Origin: Bartonella taylorii
Lineage (GTDB): Bacteria; Pseudomonadota; Alphaproteobacteria; Rhizobiales; Rhizobiaceae
DNA: 64,000 bases
Direction of reading: 5' to 3'
Assembly: GCF_023920105.1 (NCBI RefSeq)
Contig: NZ_CP083693.1
Coordinates: 327,001 to 391,000, forward strand
The notes beneath the pieces are model-generated. The model had not been told where the DNA came from. It made no database searches and saw only the letters and a list, made by a program, of their open reading frames with translations. Shown piece by piece: positions 1 through 7,632 of the stretch. The position numbers and the translations under genes are program-made. Numbering within the stretch: position 1 is the stretch's first letter; every line of letters begins with the position of its first letter.

Positions 1-86
1 TAAATCAAAGTGTTGCTGTATATGGACGTACCTTCCTAATCAAAGATCCCGACGGCCATATTATTCGTGTTTGTCCACTGGATTAA
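1..86 (+). CDS. VOC/glyoxalase-family protein, C-terminal end only
   Basis: An open frame runs in from the left edge and stops at TAA 84-86. The 28 visible codons end in FLIKDPDGHIIRVCPLD. The DPDGH-(I/V)-I-R-V ending is typical of the last beta strand of vicinal-oxygen-chelate proteins (glyoxalase I, fosfomycin/bleomycin resistance, ring-cleaving dioxygenases), where a Glu or Gln nearby binds the metal. The substrate cannot be inferred from this fragment. The rest of the gene lies outside the window. Confidence 0.6.
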   Translation, partial: NQSVAVYGRTFLIKDPDGHIIRVCPLD

Positions 87-159
87 AAAGCCTTAGATCC
101 GATCTTTAATCGTCTGAATTATAATAATTGTCTGTGTTCAAAACCTACAGGCGGTCTAA

Positions 160-823
160 TTGTTTTGGGGATCAGTCGGCATTATTGCATGGCCAGTGAT
201 CAGTTCCTGTATCAAAATCATAGAAGCTATCCCCCATTGCACTTATGCTGAGCTTTTTATTGGAATGGGAGGAATATTCTTTAGGAGGAAATTGATACCT
301 TTATATGAAGTCATCAATGATCGTTCAGGTGATGTGGTGAATTTTTTTCGGGTGTTGCAACGCCATTATCACCCTTTTATGGATCTGTTTGAGTCCCAGA
401 TAAGCAGCTGTGAGGCGTTTCAAAGTTTTACTCTACGAGATCCAAAGACTCTGACGGATTTAGAGCGGGCTTTGCGATTTTTATATCTGCAGCGGTTGAG
501 TTTTGCTGGGCAGGTGTGACCATTGAACATTTAGACTGGTTTGACTTTATCAGGCGCTATGACCGGCTAAATACCTTGTTCTACCTTACTTTGGCGTTGA
601 GGATTATTATGGAAAGGATTTGTTTAAGCGGGAGAATTATCAGGCGGTGTCCACACTGCTTGCACAATTAAAGGGGAAGTTTCTTCTGTCTCTTAATGAT
701 GTGCCTCAGATGCGAAAAACCTTTAGCCAATTTAAGATAAAAGAGGTGAATACATCTTATACATGCGGTTCAAAGAATCAGACTCTGGCTCGAGAGCTCA
801 TCATTTCAAATTGCGATTTTTAG
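160..823 (+). pseudogene. Phage-type DNA adenine methyltransferase (D12 class), frameshifted remnant
   Basis: Three pieces in three different frames together resemble a small phage Dam-like N6-adenine methyltransferase. Piece one (160-519) holds TYAELFIGMGG, a decayed form of the SAM-binding YVEPFAGGGA motif, followed by EVINDRSGDVVNFFRVL. Piece two (about 519-585) reads TIEHLDWFDFIRRYDR and then FYL. Piece three (about 590-823) reads YFGVEDYYGKDLFKREN and continues to LLSLNDVP and ARELIISN. The catalytic DPPY box, expected between FYL and YFG, is missing exactly at the last frameshift, and a stretch is also missing between pieces one and two. The gene is therefore dead. It is probably a relic of a prophage that once lay beside the neighbouring tRNA-Met. 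Confidence 0.75.
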
Positions 824-849
824 AGGGAGAGAAAAATACTCATAAAAGG

Positions 850-915
850 GGCCTTAAATACCCTTTGAAAGGTCTTTGAAGACCCTTTGAGAACCCCTTA
901 AAAATCCTTTGAAAA
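850..915. repeat. Six degenerate 11-bp direct repeats
   Basis: Six head-to-tail units start at 850, 861, 872, 883, 894 and 905, exactly 11 bp apart. The consensus is CCCTTTGAAAA, with the CCTTTGA core clearest in units 2, 4 and 6. A single isolated unit, CCCTTTAAAAA, lies at 978-988 next to the tRNA. The array starts 27 bp after the methylase pseudogene and ends 75 bp before the 3' end of tRNA-Met. A period close to one helical turn places every unit on the same DNA face, as in protein-binding iterons, but no function is known. Confidence 0.65.
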
Positions 916-989
916 AAAATAAATTGGTACAAAACCTAGTGGCAAAATATACAAAACCCGCCGACAAGTTACACAAACCCTTTAAAAAA

Positions 990-1066
990 TGGTAGCGGAG
1001 GAGGGATTTGAACCCCCGACACAAGGATTATGATTCCTCTGCTCTAACCTACTGAGCTACTCCGCC
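990..1066 (-). tRNA. tRNA-Met (elongator, anticodon CAT)
   Basis: The minus strand folds as a full cloverleaf with an encoded CCA end. The 7-bp acceptor GGCGGAG/CTCCGCT has a G1-U72 wobble. The D arm is GCTC/GAGC, the anticodon stem GAGGA/TCCTT encloses loop ATCATAA, and the T arm GGGGG/CCCTC carries TTCAAAT. The anticodon is CAT. The anticodon stem lacks the three consecutive G-C pairs of initiator tRNA, and position 1-72 is not the initiator mismatch, so this is elongator Met. The sequence also differs from the lysidine-modified tRNA-Ile(CAT). The flanking phage debris suggests it may once have served as an integration target. Confidence 0.93.
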
Positions 1067-1235
1067 AAAATAGAGAGATATGATTGTAACTCACCTTATC
1101 TTTTGCGGATATAAGAGGTAGAATAGTGATATGTCAAGCATCGTTTTTAAGCTTTTCTCTTGTCATTCTATTTCATCCTCGATATGGAGTAAATGAAAGT
1201 ATGTTTTTTATATGATGAGCAGGGTAAGGCATAAA

Positions 1236-2192
1236 ATGATGCCACGTGTAGCGGTTTTAGGATGTGGTTCTTGGGGTGGAAATCATATACGAACACTCCA
1301 AGGGCTCGGAGCTTTAGCAGCAGTTTCTGATATGGATGTTGAGCGCGCGGCGCACTTTGCTTGTATGTATGGTGTTGAAGCCATTGCGCCAAAAGATCTT
1401 TTTACTCATAAAGATATTGATGCGCTGGTGTTGGCATTGCCTGCGCAATTTCATACAGAAAATGTTCTGCGTGCTGTTAAAAATGGTAAAGATGTCTTGG
1501 TTGAAAAACCAATAGCCTTGAATATTTCTGATGCTGAACGTCAAGTGCAGGTTGCTGGTGAATATGGGCGCATTTTTATGGTGGGGCATGTTTTGCGATT
1601 TCACCCTGCTTTTGAAAAAATATGTGAGTTGGTGGCAAAAGGAGAGCTGGGGGATGTGCGTTATATTTATTCTCATCGATTAGGTTTTGGCAAATTTCAT
1701 ACACAAAGTGATGCTTTATGGGATCTTGCTCCTCATGATCTCTCGATGATTTTGGCTTTGACAGGTTGCGAACCTTCTGAAATTCGCGGAGAGGGGGCTG
1801 CTGTAGTTGATAAGCTTTCTGATTTCGCACATGTTCATATGGTATTTCCCAATGGTATACGTAGCCATCTTTTTGCTTCACGCCTAAGTCCTTATCGTGA
1901 AAGGCGCTTAACAGTTGTTGGTACAAAAGCTATGCTTGTCTTTGATGATATGGAGCCATGGAGTCGTAAATTAGCGTTGCATCATTTTGCTGTTTGGAAA
2001 GAAGGTAAAAAGTGGGCTTTTAGTACTGATGAGCTGAATTACATTGAACTTTGTGAAGGTTTGCCGCTAACTTATGAATTGCAGCATTTTCTTCATTGTA
2101 TTGAGACGCGTCAAGCGCCTCGTACAAATGGTAATGAAGCTATTGCTGTTTTACGAATTTTGACTGCTGCTCATATTAATTATCATGAATAA
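1236..2192 (+). CDS. gnnA: GnnA-like UDP-GlcNAc 3-dehydrogenase (Gfo/Idh/MocA family)
   Basis: A Gfo/Idh/MocA oxidoreductase of about 318 residues. An N-terminal Rossmann motif (VAVLGCGSWGGN) is followed near residue 91 by the family's EKP motif in VLVEKPIAL. Family members oxidise a sugar hydroxyl with NAD(P). The next gene encodes a DegT aminotransferase. That pairing matches GnnA/GnnB, which convert UDP-GlcNAc to the 3-amino sugar used by LpxA for amide-linked lipid A. Bartonella lipid A is known to carry 2,3-diamino-2,3-dideoxyglucose, which supports the assignment. I chose the ATG at 1236 because AGGGTAAGG sits just upstream; an in-frame ATG at 1212 would add eight residues and has no nearby ribosome site. 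A different amino-sugar pathway (WlbA-like) is the main alternative. Confidence 0.8.
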   Translation: MMPRVAVLGCGSWGGNHIRTLQGLGALAAVSDMDVERAAHFACMYGVEAIAPKDLFTHKDIDALVLALPAQFHTENVLRAVKNGKDVLVEKPIALNISDAERQVQVAGEYGRIFMVGHVLRFHPAFEKICELVAKGELGDVRYIYSHRLGFGKFHTQSDALWDLAPHDLSMILALTGCEPSEIRGEGAAVVDKLSDFAHVHMVFPNGIRSHLFASRLSPYRERRLTVVGTKAMLVFDDMEPWSRKLALHHFAVWKEGKKWAFSTDELNYIELCEGLPLTYELQHFLHCIETRQAPRTNGNEAIAVLRILTAAHINYHE

Positions 2193-2241
2193 AAAAGATG
2201 AGTAGTGGTTTCACACGGGTATAACTATCAATGGAGTTAAT

Positions 2242-3357
2242 ATGCAATTCATCGACCTTGCAGCGCAGCGCTTGCGCATCGAAGATAAAATTAATACTGC
2301 AATTGCGCATGTGGTCTCCAGCGGTCAATATATTTTGGGGCCGAAGGTAACGGAATTTGAAGAGCGGTTGGCGGATTATCTTGGTGTCAAGCATGTGGTT
2401 GCGTGTGCTAACGGCACTGATGCGTTGAAGATGCCTCTTATGGCTAAAAATATTGGTCCTGGTGATGCTGTTTTTTGTCCTAGTTTCACGTTTTCGGCAA
2501 CGGCTGAAGTGGTTGCTTTGGTGGGTGCTGAACCTGTTTTTGTTGATGTTTTGCCTAATACATTTAATATTGACGTTGATAAACTTTCTGAAGCAATCGA
2601 AATGGTCAAAAAAAGGGGACGTCTCAAACCAAAGGCAATTATTGCTGTTGATTTGTTTGGGCTTCCTGCTGATTATATGAAAATTGCTAAAGTGGCGGCA
2701 AAGGAAAATCTTTTTATTATTGAAGATGCTGCGCAATCTATGGGGGGAAGAAGCGGTAATATTATGTGCGGAGCTTTTGGTGATGTGGCTGCGACAAGTT
2801 TTTATCCTGCAAAACCATTAGGGTGTTATGGCGATGGTGGTGCTATGATGACCAATGATGATAATTTAGCAGCACTTTTACGTTCTATTCTGTTTCATGG
2901 TAAAGGTGAAACGCAATATGATAATGTGCGTATTGGTATGAATTCACGTCTAGATACCATTCAGGCGGCAATTTTGTTAGAAAAGTTTGTTATTTTTGAA
3001 GAAGAGATAGAAAAGCGTGTGGCTATTGCTCAATATTATTCTAATAATTTAAGAGATATTGTCACAGTTCCAGAAGTGAGAGAGGGAGAGCGTTGTGCTT
3101 ATGCGCAATATACTATTAAGGTAGAAAATCGCGACAAATTAAAGGATTATTTACAGAAAAATTCTATCCCTACAATGGTTTATTATAAAACTCCATTACA
3201 TCAACAGTTAGCTTATAAACACTTTCCTTATGTAAAAGATTCTCTTTCTGTTTCTGAATCTCTAGGAAATTGTGTTTTAAGTTTACCGATGCATCCTTAT
3301 TTGACGCAAACTGATCAAGATATGGTTATTCAGCGAATCAGAGATTTTTATCTTTAA
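2242..3357 (+). CDS. gnnB: GnnB-like UDP-3-keto-GlcNAc aminotransferase (DegT/DnrJ/EryC1 family)
   Basis: A 371-residue PLP-dependent sugar aminotransferase of full family length. The N-terminus (MQFIDLAAQR) is typical of DegT enzymes. ANGTDALKMPL forms the phosphate-binding region near residue 57. EDAAQS at 161-166 stacks on and contacts the cofactor. TSFYPAKPLG carries the PLP lysine near residue 191. It follows gnnA by 49 bp in the same direction, so the two are probably co-transcribed. The inferred role is to transaminate the 3-keto sugar made by GnnA, using glutamate, to give UDP-GlcNAc3N for lipid A synthesis. No LpxA gene is nearby. The family is certain; the specific substrate is inferred from the gene pair and known Bartonella lipid A chemistry. 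Confidence 0.82.
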   Translation: MQFIDLAAQRLRIEDKINTAIAHVVSSGQYILGPKVTEFEERLADYLGVKHVVACANGTDALKMPLMAKNIGPGDAVFCPSFTFSATAEVVALVGAEPVFVDVLPNTFNIDVDKLSEAIEMVKKRGRLKPKAIIAVDLFGLPADYMKIAKVAAKENLFIIEDAAQSMGGRSGNIMCGAFGDVAATSFYPAKPLGCYGDGGAMMTNDDNLAALLRSILFHGKGETQYDNVRIGMNSRLDTIQAAILLEKFVIFEEEIEKRVAIAQYYSNNLRDIVTVPEVREGERCAYAQYTIKVENRDKLKDYLQKNSIPTMVYYKTPLHQQLAYKHFPYVKDSLSVSESLGNCVLSLPMHPYLTQTDQDMVIQRIRDFYL

Positions 3358-3554
3358 ATTTATTATTTTAACGGAGAGCTTTATTTAGATTATGCTTTGA
3401 AAGGTGTTTTTTGTATTTTAATTTAAAAAATAAAGTTAGAATTAGCGGGTATTCTGTTAATCGGGGCACTCATATCTTATAAAGATTGTCTTACAAAAGA
3501 TACAGTTAATGTTAATTAATCTCAATATTCTTTTAAGTTATTTTAAAAGGCAAC

Positions 3555-3869
3555 TTATGTAAGGTTTTCTTTGCGGCTGTGGGGTATTTTTTTGTAAATA
3601 AGAAATGCAAGATCATTTCTCTCTTCAGGGCATTTGTATTTTTTAACATAGTAGGGTCGTTGAAAAGATTTGGCCATTGCAATGATAGGTGAATCTTTCC
3701 CTTCTTGTAGTGCTATTTCGGCAGCTAATGTTGCTGCTAATTCCATTGTTTCTTTACGTAGTTCATCTAGGAGTTGGTGGTGCATTGTGGTGTTGAGCCC
3801 ATCTGTTTGAATTTTTTGTAAACGTTGCTGATAATGTGCGATTTTTTCATGCATAGTTTTGGTTTCCAT
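3555..3869 (-). CDS. Hypothetical 104-residue protein, possibly the detached C-terminal part of the upstream gene
   Basis: A 104-residue protein with a helical, charged N-terminal half (HEKIAHYQQRLQKI) and a segment rich in Ala and Leu (TMELAATLAAEIALQEG). I do not recognise a domain. Its ATG overlaps the stop codon of the upstream 128-residue ORF as TAATG, so translation is probably coupled. Rhizobial relatives appear to carry a longer single coiled-coil membrane protein next to the DUF1134 gene. The two short ORFs may therefore be halves of a once continuous gene, but I cannot confirm this without an alignment. Confidence 0.55.
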   Translation of the reverse strand: METKTMHEKIAHYQQRLQKIQTDGLNTTMHHQLLDELRKETMELAATLAAEIALQEGKDSPIIAMAKSFQRPYYVKKYKCPEERNDLAFLIYKKIPHSRKENLT

Positions 3870-4240
3870 TACGAAAGTATTTGTTGTGACAACATTTTAT
3901 TCGATTGCAATAATTTTTTGGAGGAAGATGAAGTGTTTTGTGTGGAAAGTTTTAATTGATAAAGTTGTTCCGTTACTTGGCTAAGTTGTATTTTCTGTTG
4001 TGCATATTTTTTTTGCAAAGAGTCGTATTTTTGTTCACAGCGTACTAGTTCTACAGCGTGCTGAGCACGGAGAAAATCATAGTTTGCCTGTATTTCAGTG
4101 TGTGATGACGGAATTTGTACAGAAACAACTTTATGCGCAAAATGCAAGGCTCTACGCCAAATAAGAGGAGCAAAAAGTACCAATAACCAAGAAGTGGCTG
4201 CGACTCCAAGAATAAAAAATAGAAATGATTGGATAAGCAT
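3869..4240 (-). CDS. Membrane-anchored coiled-coil protein, function unknown
   Basis: About 123 residues. One N-terminal membrane helix (MLIQSFLFFILGVAATSWLLV region) is followed by a long Gln/Lys-rich helix, probably a coiled coil, containing EIQANYDFLRAQHAVELVR. I chose the ATG at 4240, preceded by AAAAGGGAATTT; a TTG at 4255 is an alternative. Rhizobial homologues of this layout, with a WRRAL patch after the helix and an EIQA...LRA stretch, sit near DUF1134 genes and are longer. The stop codon overlaps the next ORF's start. No function is known; a cytoplasmic coiled coil tethered to the inner membrane is all that can be read. Confidence 0.65.
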   Translation of the reverse strand: MLIQSFLFFILGVAATSWLLVLFAPLIWRRALHFAHKVVSVQIPSSHTEIQANYDFLRAQHAVELVRCEQKYDSLQKKYAQQKIQLSQVTEQLYQLKLSTQNTSSSSKKLLQSNKMLSQQILS

Positions 4241-4266
4241 AAATTCCCTTTTCAATGAGAGTCCAT

Positions 4267-4863
4267 TTAAAATGGATTCCAGGTTGGTTTGGGTGTTAAT
4301 TTCAAATATCCTACATTGATGCCAAGGCGTGCACCAATTCCTGTACGTACTGGAATTAGCAAGATATTGTGCCGTTTAAGGACATGGAAACCAACACCTG
4401 CAATTAAATAGGCCGAACCTGAAATACCACCATAGCGTCCCCATAAATTATTTGTATCATTAAGATTGTAAACCAAGATCATTAAACGGGAACCTTGTCC
4501 ACCAAAATCCCATCCTACAGAAGGGCCTTGCCAAAAAACTTTATGTTGACCGTAGTTTTTGGTAAAAAGCTTTCCTTCGCCATAGGTTAATCCAGCAAAG
4601 AAAGCACCGGAAGCTTCTTCCCCTAAAATATAGGCATTAGGATACCCGTATTGTGAAAAGATATTTTGAATTGCTACTGCTATACCACTGGCTGTTTTTC
4701 CAAAAAAAGTATGACCAGAATCGATAATTTCTTGTAGCGAATAATGGGGTTGGTTTTGTTCTATTGGTCGGAGTTGAGCATTTGCAGTGTTTATGGTTAC
4801 AAATAAAAGGAAGATCAAAGATACAATACTTTTGTACCTGCGTGTTAGAAGAAAGAGAGTCAT
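4267..4863 (-). CDS. eipA: EipA-like periplasmic envelope integrity protein (DUF1134)
   Basis: 198 residues. A cleavable signal peptide probably ends at NTANA, near residue 29. The DUF1134 domain follows, seen as SGIAVAIQNIFSQYGYPNAY, GEEASGAFFAGLTYGEG and VGWDFGGQGSR. The Brucella member, EipA, is a conserved periplasmic protein needed for envelope integrity. The protein has a small beta-barrel/SH3-like fold and no known enzymatic activity. The gene lies between the coiled-coil ORFs and the divergent chpT, so it shares a roughly 216-bp promoter region with a cell-cycle regulator. AAAAGGG lies about 10 bases before the ATG. Confidence 0.85.
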   Translation of the reverse strand: MTLFLLTRRYKSIVSLIFLLFVTINTANAQLRPIEQNQPHYSLQEIIDSGHTFFGKTASGIAVAIQNIFSQYGYPNAYILGEEASGAFFAGLTYGEGKLFTKNYGQHKVFWQGPSVGWDFGGQGSRLMILVYNLNDTNNLWGRYGGISGSAYLIAGVGFHVLKRHNILLIPVRTGIGARLGINVGYLKLTPKPTWNPF

Positions 4864-5079
4864 AGAGTTTTTCCCTTTTATTAGTTACAAACAAAAAGAT
4901 AATATTAGGATTTTCATTCTATTCAAATAAAAAATAAGATTTAAGGTTATTTAAATTCTTGAATTTTTTCTGAAAAAAAATTTAGCGTAATTGTTAAAGT
5001 TTCCCATAGATATGCATCGGATGTTAAGAATTTTGCTTTAAAATGAAGCTTATTCTAAATCTAGGAGTTTTCAATAATT

Positions 5080-5721
5080 ATGACATTAGCTGTTGTTTTG
5101 AAGCCTACGGATCTTGCTGCTTTGCTTTGTAGCCGTATTTGCCATGATTTGATTTCACCTGTTGGCGCTATTCAAAATGCGATGGAGCTCTATGATGAAG
5201 GCGGAGCTGAAGAAGATGCTTTGCAATTGGTGCGTTGGTCCGTTGCGAATGCTTCTGCACGTCTACAATTTGCGCGATTGGCTTTTGGTTTTGCAGGAGC
5301 AAGTGGCGGGCAGATAGATACACGTTCTGCTGAACAGGTTGCTCAACAATATATGAAGGAAGAAAAAGCAATTTTAAAATGGCAAGCTCCTGCTCTGCTT
5401 TTACCAAAAAATGAAGTTAAACTTTTGCTTAATTTGTTATTAATTGCAAACGCAACCGTTTCTCGTGGGGGAGAAATTGTTGTGATGATTTTGCAAGATG
5501 AAAATAAACGTTCTTTTCGATTTGAGATTTGCGGTAACACTTTACGTATTCCTTCTCATTTTATTGCGTTATATAATGGTAACATTCAGGAAGAACATAT
5601 TGATGCCCATGCCATCCAATTTTATTACACAGTGTTACTTGCTGAGATGACAGATATGAAAATAAATATCGATAAAACTGATGACAGTTGTATTATTTTG
5701 GAAAGTGTGAAGAAACTTTAA
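5080..5721 (+). CDS. chpT: Histidine phosphotransferase ChpT
   Basis: 213 residues, the usual length for ChpT. In Caulobacter and related bacteria ChpT passes phosphate from the hybrid kinase CckA to CtrA and CpdR. The dimerisation and phosphoacceptor helix reads CSRICHDLISPVGAI, with the phosphorylated His at residue 22. The C-terminal half is a degenerate kinase-like domain (DUF2328/HPTransfase) without the ATP-binding N and G boxes, as expected for ChpT. An AGGAG lies about 12 bases before the ATG. The gene converges on ctrA, its phosphorylation target, with a bidirectional terminator between them. This adjacency makes the identification strong. Confidence 0.92.
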   Translation: MTLAVVLKPTDLAALLCSRICHDLISPVGAIQNAMELYDEGGAEEDALQLVRWSVANASARLQFARLAFGFAGASGGQIDTRSAEQVAQQYMKEEKAILKWQAPALLLPKNEVKLLLNLLLIANATVSRGGEIVVMILQDENKRSFRFEICGNTLRIPSHFIALYNGNIQEEHIDAHAIQFYYTVLLAEMTDMKINIDKTDDSCIILESVKKL

Positions 5722-5792
5722 ATAAAAGTACTTAAGCTATGTAAAAAAGAGGGTTTAATTAGTGTGCGAGCCTTTTATTGTAATAGAGATAA

Positions 5793-5825
5793 AAATCTCG
5801 GCCCGCTACACTCCGAGATTTTACA
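5793..5825. terminator. Bidirectional terminator between chpT and ctrA
   Basis: A perfect 9-bp inverted repeat, AAATCTCGG (5793-5801) and CCGAGATTT (5813-5821), has an 11-base loop. It is flanked by an A-run on the left and T-rich sequence on the right, so it could end transcripts from both converging genes. Confidence 0.75.
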
Positions 5826-5842
5826 ATGTGTATTTTCACTGT

Positions 5843-6544
5843 TTAAGCGGTTTTCCGTACGTTTTCTTCAACTGGATCACGTAAAACATAACCACGTCCC
5901 CAAACTGTATCGATGTAGTTCACATGAGAAGAGACTGCTTCCAGTTTCTTCCGCAGTTTACAGATAAAGACATCGATAATTTTAAGTTCTGGTTCATCCA
6001 TTCCACCGTAGAGATGATTGAGAAACATTTCCTTGGTAAGTGTAGTACCTTTGCGCAGAGAGAGAAGCTCTAGCATCTGATACTCTTTACCAGTTAAATG
6101 AACGGGGCGTCCAGCAACTTCGACTGTTTTTGCATCAAGGTTAACGGTGAGATCGCCGGTAACAATAATCGATTGCGCGTGCCCTTTAGAGCGACGAACA
6201 ACTGCATGAATACGTGCAATGAGCTCATCCTTATGGAAGGGCTTTGTCATATAATCATCTGCACCAAAGCCAAAACCACGTACCTTGTCTTCAATGGCAT
6301 TCATGCCGGAAAGGATGAGAACAGGGGTTTTTATTTTTGCTAATCTTAGGGTCCGCAAGACATCATACCCTGACATATCAGGGAGATTGAGATCAAGCAG
6401 AATGATATCGTAATCATAAAGCTTACCTAAATCGATGCCTTCTTCACCTAGATCAGTGATATAGACATTAAAGTTTGCTGATTTTAGCATTAACTCAATG
6501 CTTTGAGTAGTTGCTTTATCATCTTCAATTAGTAATACGCGCAT
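5843..6544 (-). CDS. ctrA: Cell-cycle response regulator CtrA
   Basis: 233 residues. The receiver domain ([17 protein letters not shown]) has acidic residues 8-9, phosphoacceptor Asp51 in [13 protein letters not shown] and the conserved Lys in [13 protein letters not shown]. An OmpR-type winged helix follows, with [13 protein letters not shown] and [11 protein letters not shown]. CtrA is the master cell-cycle regulator of alphaproteobacteria; it binds TTAA-N7-TTAA sites and controls division, DNA methylation and envelope genes. The frame stays open upstream to 6613, but the start at 6544 matches CtrA proteins (MRVLLIEDD) and is preceded by GAGGGA. A GAATC site, which fits the CcrM motif GANTC, lies at 6570-6574, only 26 bases before this start. 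Partners ChpT and SciP are encoded on either side. Confidence 0.97.
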   Translation of the reverse strand: MRVLLIEDDKATTQSIELMLKSANFNVYITDLGEEGIDLGKLYDYDIILLDLNLPDMSGYDVLRTLRLAKIKTPVLILSGMNAIEDKVRGFGFGADDYMTKPFHKDELIARIHAVVRRSKGHAQSIIVTGDLTVNLDAKTVEVAGRPVHLTGKEYQMLELLSLRKGTTLTKEMFLNHLYGGMDEPELKIIDVFICKLRKKLEAVSSHVNYIDTVWGRGYVLRDPVEENVRKTA

Positions 6545-7113
6545 TTTAGATCCCTCACTTTGCTCCTCCGAATCAAAAGGAGCATTTTTATTTATAACAG
6601 TTGGTAAAACCACTGTTGATAAAAAAACAATTCATAAAATCAAACACTTACAATAAAAGTGTCTATGAATATTTCAGTAGTACGCGCAACAAATCACCAC
6701 TGAATTCCCCACTATCTATTATAGTGGTTAACAAAATATTTTTATTTTTGAAAGAGGTTATAAAATTATTTTAGAAAAATTGCATATTTTTTAACTTAAT
6801 AAAAAAGTGAAATGCTTTTTCCAATAACTTTGATTTTAAAAAAGTTATAACGGATTATTTTAAATTACTTTTTTACAATTTCAGTGTTTATTTACTGAGC
6901 TTTAAGCCTCTTCATTCTACAATGGGGGTGAAAAGTAAAAAAATGGTTATTTCTCTTTAAAGCAGATTGTGTTTGCAGGTGTTTTAAGGAAGGAAAACAA
7001 TTATAATTTCAAGTTAATAAATGCACCGTTTTCGTCAGAAAAAGGTGTAATTAAAAGTATATGTAAGAGTGTGGATGCGAATTTTGGGTTGGCGCAATCA
7101 AGGAGTAGAGAGT
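6545..7113. promoter_or_regulatory. Divergent control region between ctrA and the fliJ-like gene
   Basis: This 569-bp AT-rich stretch must carry the promoters of both divergent genes. It has one GANTC site (6570-6574). It also has several TTAA half-sites, including TTAA-N7-ATAA near 6837-6851, a near match to the CtrA box TTAA-N7-TTAA. No ORF in it looks real. Autoregulation by CtrA is likely from other alphaproteobacteria but is not proven here. Confidence 0.5.
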
Positions 7114-7500
7114 ATGAAGCCACGGGAAAGTATGGTGCAATTGAGGATGTTTCAAATGCGTGGGAAGCATCGCGAAATTGCACAGCTTGAGATGATGATC
7201 GCAGAGTTTGAGCAAATGGTGCTAGAATTAGAAGCGCAAATTGTTAATGAAGAACGTAAATCTGGAAATAATGATGTTCACCATTTTGCTTATTCTGCTT
7301 TTGCTCGTGCAGCGCGGCAGAGGCGCGATAATCTTATAAATTCGATTCGTGATTTGCAGCTTCAAAAAACAAATGCTGAAATTGCTCTCCATGAAGTCAA
7401 GATAGAGTTGCAACGTGCACAGCTTTTGGAGACGCGGGAAAAGAAGGCAAAAGTCGATGATGATTGTATTTTAATTCAATCTAACTCAATGACTGGATGA
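7114..7500 (+). CDS. fliJ: FliJ-like coiled-coil protein
   Basis: 128 residues, almost entirely heptad-like and charged, starting MKPRESMVQLRMFQMRGKHR. It resembles the rhizobial FliJ-family protein encoded beside ctrA, with conserved parts such as IAQLEMMIAEF and HFAYSAFARAARQRRDN. FliJ is a soluble chaperone and rotor-like part of the flagellar export ATPase complex. The ATG at 7114 follows AAGGAG with eight bases between; an earlier ATG at 7069 lacks this. Several Bartonella species have lost flagella, and no other flagellar gene is in the window, so the protein may have been kept for another reason. The gene is divergent from ctrA and converges on sciP. Confidence 0.75.
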   Translation: MKPRESMVQLRMFQMRGKHREIAQLEMMIAEFEQMVLELEAQIVNEERKSGNNDVHHFAYSAFARAARQRRDNLINSIRDLQLQKTNAEIALHEVKIELQRAQLLETREKKAKVDDDCILIQSNSMTG

Positions 7501-7556
7501 TAAAAGTTTTTATTTGGAAATCAATTCATTAAGATGTTTATGTGCTGAAAAGATAA

Positions 7557-7592
7557 AAACAGCCAAACTTGATAAAAGCTTGGCTGTTTTAA
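7557..7592. terminator. Bidirectional terminator between fliJ-like gene and sciP
   Basis: An 11-bp inverted repeat, AAAACAGCCAA (7557-7567) and TTGGCTGTTTT (7580-7590), encloses a 12-base loop. The terminal A and T runs suit termination of both converging genes. Confidence 0.8.
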
Positions 7593-7632
7593 GGGTGTTT
7601 TATAGCCGATATCGAATCATTATCAGTAGTAA

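Noticed and set aside
850..988. CRISPR-like array near the tRNA
   Set aside because: Units are 11 bp and contiguous with no spacers, so it is a short tandem repeat and not a CRISPR.
990..1066. tRNA with CAT anticodon read as tRNA-Ile2 or initiator tRNA
   Set aside because: It lacks the initiator's three G-C anticodon-stem pairs and acceptor mismatch, and the stems match elongator tRNA-Met of Rhizobiales rather than lysidine tRNA-Ile.
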